Shown here one piece after another: positions 31,734 through 34,977 of a stretch of DNA of 34,977 nucleotides. Position numbers and translations under genes: made by a program. A model generated the notes under the pieces. That model made no database searches. It worked only from the letters and a program-made list of their open reading frames with translations, and was not told the origin of the DNA. This DNA is from an uncultured Bacteroidota bacterium (GTDB taxonomy: Bacteria; Bacteroidota; Bacteroidia; Chitinophagales; Chitinophagaceae): contig CAIRSV010000270.1 of NCBI GenBank assembly GCA_903881265.1, forward strand, positions 1 to 34,977. Direction: 5' to 3'. Numbering within the stretch: the first letter of the stretch is position 1; each line of letters starts with the position of its first letter.

Positions 31734-33368
31734 ATGTCTTTACCTAAAGAACCCCGGCAGTTAATGATTAACCTCATGTATTTGGTGTTAACTGCCCTGT
31801 TAGCAATGAATGTGTCGAGTGAAATTTTAAATGCGTTTAGGATAGTTGATAGAAGTATTAACAGGTCGAGTAAAAATACGGATGAAAAAAATGAGGCTAC
31901 GATTGAGAATTTTAAGTTGCAATTGGAGGATCCTAAAATAAAAAGTGATCCAGTTAAGTTTAAAAAAGTGTCAGATTATTTAGTGTTGGCAGAAAAAGCT
32001 ACCGCTATGCGTAAGGTAATTGAGGCTGATCTTGAAGAGTACAAAAAGTTGATCATAGAACATGCAGGAGGCATCGATCCAGAAACAAATGATATACTTC
32101 GAAGAGATGACTTAGATGCGGCAACCGCTATCATGGTTGAAGGACCTCGAAAAGGAGTTGAGATGTTGTCTAAATTACAAAAGTTTAAAGCGGAGTTAGC
32201 TGCACTTGTTCCAACAGGAGAAGATATTCTTAGTTTGTCTGGTAAGAATGAGAATATGGAAAAAATGCTGCCATTAAATTTTGAAGTTGAGGCAAGCGAA
32301 ACGAATGTAAATAAAGATTGGAGTTATGGTAATTTTAATATGGTGCCGGCTGCCGGCGCAATTACCATCATGGATAAATATATCAATGACGTAAAAAATT
32401 CGGAGGCTGCTGTCATTGATGAAATTTGGGCCAAAGCGTTTGGTGAAAAGTTAAAAAAACAATTGGTCTTCAAGGATTACGCCCTGCTTATTTCTTCGCC
32501 GAATACATACTTGTTGCCAGGAGAAAAATACACGGCTGAAATTATGTTAGGTGCGTATAATAAAACGTCTAACAACTTAAGTATTAAGGTTAACGGTCAA
32601 ACCTTGGCGGTAAAAGATGGTATTGCAACCTATACAGCCACGGCTACTGGTAAAGGAGAGCAAACCATCAATGTGACGGCTTCTTATACAGATCCTAATG
32701 AAGACAATGCTGTAAAGAGTTATACCAATAAGGCGTCTTACTTTATAGGTGAAGCTCAAGCAACGATATCGTTGGATAAAATGAATGTATTCTATATTGG
32801 TGTTGACAATCCAATTACGTTTTCTGCCTCTGGTATTCCAGCGGGTAACCTAACCTACACATCTGATAATTGTACCTTGGCTAAGGCGGATGGCGTTAAT
32901 AAGTATACTGTGACTGTTGCAACAGGTACAGCAGGTAAAAAAGCAATCATTCGTTTGTCAGGTAAATTGGGTGACGGAACAACAAAAGATTTTGGAACTT
33001 ACGAGTATAGAATCAAGAATATTCCTGATCCATATCCTCAAATTGCCAACAAGCGTGGAGGCGGAATTGCTGCAAGTGAGTTAAGAGTGCAGGAAGCAAT
33101 CTTTGCTAAATTAGATAATTTTGATTTTGAAGCGAAATTTACCGTAGTTTCGTACGATGTTACGTATCAGAAGAAACGATCAACTGAATTGGAGATTTAC
33201 TCATCTGGTACGCAATATCTGACTGGAGCTAGCGCAATGAAATCAATCGATGAAGTATTGCAAAAAGCACGAATAGGAGATAGAATTTATTTTGAAAATA
33301 TTAAAGCAATTGGACCAGATAAAAGAGTACGTTCAATTGGCTCAGTGAATTTTACGATTAACAACTAA
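31734..33368 (+). CDS. gldM: Type IX secretion motor shaft protein GldM (PorM)
   Basis: Bitopic protein whose single transmembrane helix sits inside the GldL ring and whose large periplasmic part reaches to the GldK/GldN ring. The N-terminus is strongly conserved: PKEPRQLMINLMYLVLTALLAMN with SSEILNAFRIVD following, transmembrane helix about residues 10-27. The periplasmic portion starts with a helical domain (about 30-180), then beta-rich domains (LLPGEKYTAEIMLGAYN near 260; SLDKMNVFYIGVDNPITFSAS near 345; the C-terminal GGGIAASELRVQEAIFAKL near 440). Length 544 is slightly more than the ~515 usual in flavobacteria. It lies 59 bases after gldL. Confidence 0.96.
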   Translation: MSLPKEPRQLMINLMYLVLTALLAMNVSSEILNAFRIVDRSINRSSKNTDEKNEATIENFKLQLEDPKIKSDPVKFKKVSDYLVLAEKATAMRKVIEADLEEYKKLIIEHAGGIDPETNDILRRDDLDAATAIMVEGPRKGVEMLSKLQKFKAELAALVPTGEDILSLSGKNENMEKMLPLNFEVEASETNVNKDWSYGNFNMVPAAGAITIMDKYINDVKNSEAAVIDEIWAKAFGEKLKKQLVFKDYALLISSPNTYLLPGEKYTAEIMLGAYNKTSNNLSIKVNGQTLAVKDGIATYTATATGKGEQTINVTASYTDPNEDNAVKSYTNKASYFIGEAQATISLDKMNVFYIGVDNPITFSASGIPAGNLTYTSDNCTLAKADGVNKYTVTVATGTAGKKAIIRLSGKLGDGTTKDFGTYEYRIKNIPDPYPQIANKRGGGIAASELRVQEAIFAKLDNFDFEAKFTVVSYDVTYQKKRSTELEIYSSGTQYLTGASAMKSIDEVLQKARIGDRIYFENIKAIGPDKRVRSIGSVNFTINN

Positions 33369-33393
33369 CATTAAAAACCAACTTCTACACATT

Positions 33394-34311
33394 ATGGGAG
33401 TATTCAATAAAACTACATTGATTTTCGCCGGTCTTCTGATGACTGCCGGTGCAGCAATTGCTCAACCTGGTGGTCAGCCAGCGATTGGTGTTGGCGATCC
33501 TAACACAAGCAGCACAGGTGGTTATGTTAACAGTTCTTGGAAACCATCGTTGCGTAAGGATGGTGCCGTAGATATAGTTGAGCATAATAATTACTTGACG
33601 CCTTGGCAGCCAATTCGTGAAGCTGATGTTCTTTGGAAAAAAAGAGTATGGATGGAAATTGATACACGTCAAAAACAAAACTTCGCTTTCCGCTATGCTG
33701 GAGATGAAGAAAGTGGTGGCGGTATGTATATAGAGATTTTGATTGACGCCATTAAAAATGGTAAAGTGACTGCTTTTAGTGATGATCGCTTTTCTGTCCA
33801 AATGGATGCCAATGATGTATTGAAATTGTTGTCTCCACCTCCAGATACTACCTATAGAGAGCGTGTAGACGGAACAATGGAAATGATTGTTGTAAAAAAA
33901 GATTGGAATCCTGAAACCATTACAAAATACAGACTGAAAGAAGATGTAATCTTCGATAAGAATGTCGGTAGAATGGTACATAGAATCATTGGTATCGCAC
34001 CTTATAAAGATATCTTGAATGAAGATAATTCATATCGTGGATCAACGCGACTATTTTGGTTGCACTACGAAGATATTCGTTCTATTAATGTGAAATACGA
34101 AGTCTATAATCCTGAAAATGATGTGTATCGTATGACGTGGGATGATTTCTTTGAAAAACGTCACTTTTCGTCTTATGTTTTGAAATCTACGTTTGATAAT
34201 ATCTTACAAGAAGACATTAGTAATAGTAAAAAAGGAATTGACAAGATGTACGAGTCAGAAGAAATTAAAGAGAAAATGTTTAATAAAGAACACGATCTTT
34301 GGGTATACTAG
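33394..34311 (+). CDS. gldN: Type IX secretion ring protein GldN (PorN)
   Basis: Periplasmic protein that partners GldK in the ring at the outer membrane. A cleavable signal peptide is visible (residues 1-24, LIFAGLLMTAGAAIAQ). The mature part has ILTP-like EHNNYLTPWQPIREADVLWKKRVWMEID near residues 64-90, then RYKEDVIFDK-like YRLKEDVIFDKNVGRMVHRIIGIAP near residues 180-204, and YRMTWDDFFEKRHFSSYVLK near residues 247-266, all features of GldN/PorN. Length 305 is normal. It is 25 bases after gldM, the last gene of the operon, and is followed by a strong terminator. Confidence 0.95.
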   Translation: MGVFNKTTLIFAGLLMTAGAAIAQPGGQPAIGVGDPNTSSTGGYVNSSWKPSLRKDGAVDIVEHNNYLTPWQPIREADVLWKKRVWMEIDTRQKQNFAFRYAGDEESGGGMYIEILIDAIKNGKVTAFSDDRFSVQMDANDVLKLLSPPPDTTYRERVDGTMEMIVVKKDWNPETITKYRLKEDVIFDKNVGRMVHRIIGIAPYKDILNEDNSYRGSTRLFWLHYEDIRSINVKYEVYNPENDVYRMTWDDFFEKRHFSSYVLKSTFDNILQEDISNSKKGIDKMYESEEIKEKMFNKEHDLWVY

Positions 34312-34330
34312 TCAATGACTATAACCGCAT

Positions 34331-34364
34331 AAAAAAAACCATCAATTCGTTGATGGTTTTTTTT
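34331..34364. terminator. Bidirectional terminator between gldN and the glycosyltransferase gene
   Basis: A perfect 15-bp stem, A-run plus CCATCAA paired with TTGATGG plus T-run, closes on a TTCG tetraloop (34346-34349). It lies 19 bases after the gldN stop and 28 from the end of the opposing gene, so it can end both convergent transcripts. Confidence 0.9.
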
Positions 34365-34392
34365 ATGACTATGATCGTTAGTGTTGCACAGA

Positions 34393-34977
34393 TTAATACA
34401 AAGGACTCTTTTTGATGCCTAACTTATGGAATAAATGGGTAAATGAAACTCGTAACACACCCATGCCATATGTCGCACTACGTCTGAAATTAATACTTGA
34501 GGCATCTTCAAAATATTTTGTTGGACAGGTTATTTCAGCAATCTCATAATTTTTCATGAACACTTGAGACAGCATTTCATTGTCAAAGACAAAGTCATCA
34601 TTGTTATTCATATACTTGATTGACTGTAGCACTTCCTTCGAAAAGGCGCGATAGCCTGTATGGTATTCACTTAGTTTTTGACCAATAAGAACATTTTCAG
34701 TGAATGTTAGCATTCGATTAAACACATATTTATAATACGGCATGCCGCCTCGCAAGGCTCCTTTGCCAAGGATTCTAGAACCGAGCACCACTTGGTAAAG
34801 TTCATTCGCTATGATACTGCACATAGCTGGTATCAGTAGCGGTGTATATTGATAATCAGGGTGCAGCATAACTACGATATCAGCATCAAGCTCTAATGCT
34901 TTGTTATAACAACTTTTTTGGTTGCCACCATATCCTTTATTTTTATCATGTTGAATGATATGTTTAATGCCTAATTG
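34393..34977 (-). CDS. Family 2 glycosyltransferase, partial (N-terminus outside window)
   Basis: GT-A-fold glycosyltransferase resembling dolichyl/polyprenyl-phosphate sugar transferases. 194 codons are visible before the stop; the N-terminal nucleotide-binding part is off the right edge. The visible section runs from KGYGGNQKSCYNKALELDAD through VVMLHPDYQYTP (the place of the DxD-type metal site, here H-P-D-Y), VLGSRILGKGALRGGMPYYK and SEYHTGYRAFSKEVL, all common in this GT2 group. The tail ends KLGIKKSPLY with no transmembrane helices, so it is probably a soluble or peripheral enzyme. The sugar and acceptor cannot be told. It converges on gldN across a shared terminator. Confidence 0.9.
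   Translation of the reverse strand, partial: QLGIKHIIQHDKNKGYGGNQKSCYNKALELDADIVVMLHPDYQYTPLLIPAMCSIIANELYQVVLGSRILGKGALRGGMPYYKYVFNRMLTFTENVLIGQKLSEYHTGYRAFSKEVLQSIKYMNNNDDFVFDNEMLSQVFMKNYEIAEITCPTKYFEDASSINFRRSATYGMGVLRVSFTHLFHKLGIKKSPLY

Noticed and set aside
33385..33981. 198-codon open frame on the minus strand over gldN
   Set aside because: Lies fully antisense to the conserved N-terminal half of GldN; composition (many I, H, F, N, T) is that of a shadow frame.
1..34977. tRNA, rRNA, CRISPR, insertion sequence or prophage features
   Set aside because: Read through the intergenic gaps on both strands; no cloverleaf-like segments, repeat-spacer arrays, transposase-like frames or terminal inverted repeats were seen.

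Overview
This window comes from a member of the Bacteroidota. The evidence is a complete gldKLMN type IX secretion core, the division and cell-wall gene order found in that phylum, a NuoG that lacks the molybdopterin domain, a DUF3098-like protein between ftsX and uppP, and promoters of the TTTG...TAnnTTTG type. I cannot fix the family from sequence alone; a Chitinophagales- or Sphingobacteriales-like lineage is a guess. I see no rRNA, tRNA, CRISPR array, prophage or insertion sequence.

Region 1 (1-15318, minus strand) is one compact dcw operon read from right to left: mraZ, rsmH, ftsL, ftsI, murE, mraY, murD, ftsW, murG, murC, ftsQ, ftsA, ftsZ (ftsZ is cut by the window edge). Genes abut or overlap by 1-4 bases or are separated by a few tens of bases. 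ddl, murB and murF are not in the cluster. The operon covers the UDP-MurNAc-peptide steps (MurC, MurD, MurE), lipid I and lipid II synthesis (MraY, MurG), septal polymerisation and crosslinking (FtsW, FtsI), and the divisome scaffold (FtsL, FtsQ, FtsA, FtsZ). Four 10-bp direct repeats just upstream of mraZ are a good candidate MraZ operator.

Region 2 (about 15380-17921) holds an AT-rich intergenic stretch with one perfect DnaA-box match, followed by priA on the plus strand. This PriA has lost its N-terminal 3'-DNA-binding domain: the frame is closed by a stop 9 bases before the only usable ATG, and nothing upstream encodes the missing part.

Region 3 (17922-24082, minus strand) carries a small membrane protein, an orphan truncated NuoG-like iron-sulfur protein with an unusual palindrome-in-promoter arrangement, a dTDP-glucose 4,6-dehydratase, a polysaccharide flippase, and an M13 metallopeptidase lipoprotein followed by a terminator.

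Region 4 (24385-29277, plus strand) has ftsX, a DUF3098-like gene and uppP as a tight cluster, then a hairpin terminator, tmk, and a thioredoxin-domain YyaL-like protein.

Region 5 (29514-34311, plus strand) is gldK-gldL-gldM-gldN behind a strong consensus Bacteroidota promoter. These genes encode the outer-membrane-associated ring (GldK/GldN) and the inner-membrane proton-driven motor (GldL/GldM) of type IX secretion and gliding. A long bidirectional terminator separates them from a partial family 2 glycosyltransferase on the minus strand.

Most of the window is well-known core biology. I did not find a clearly new system. The items most worth checking are the truncated PriA, the mraZ operator, the regulatory content of the mraZ/priA gap, and the palindrome that forms the spacer of the NuoG promoter.
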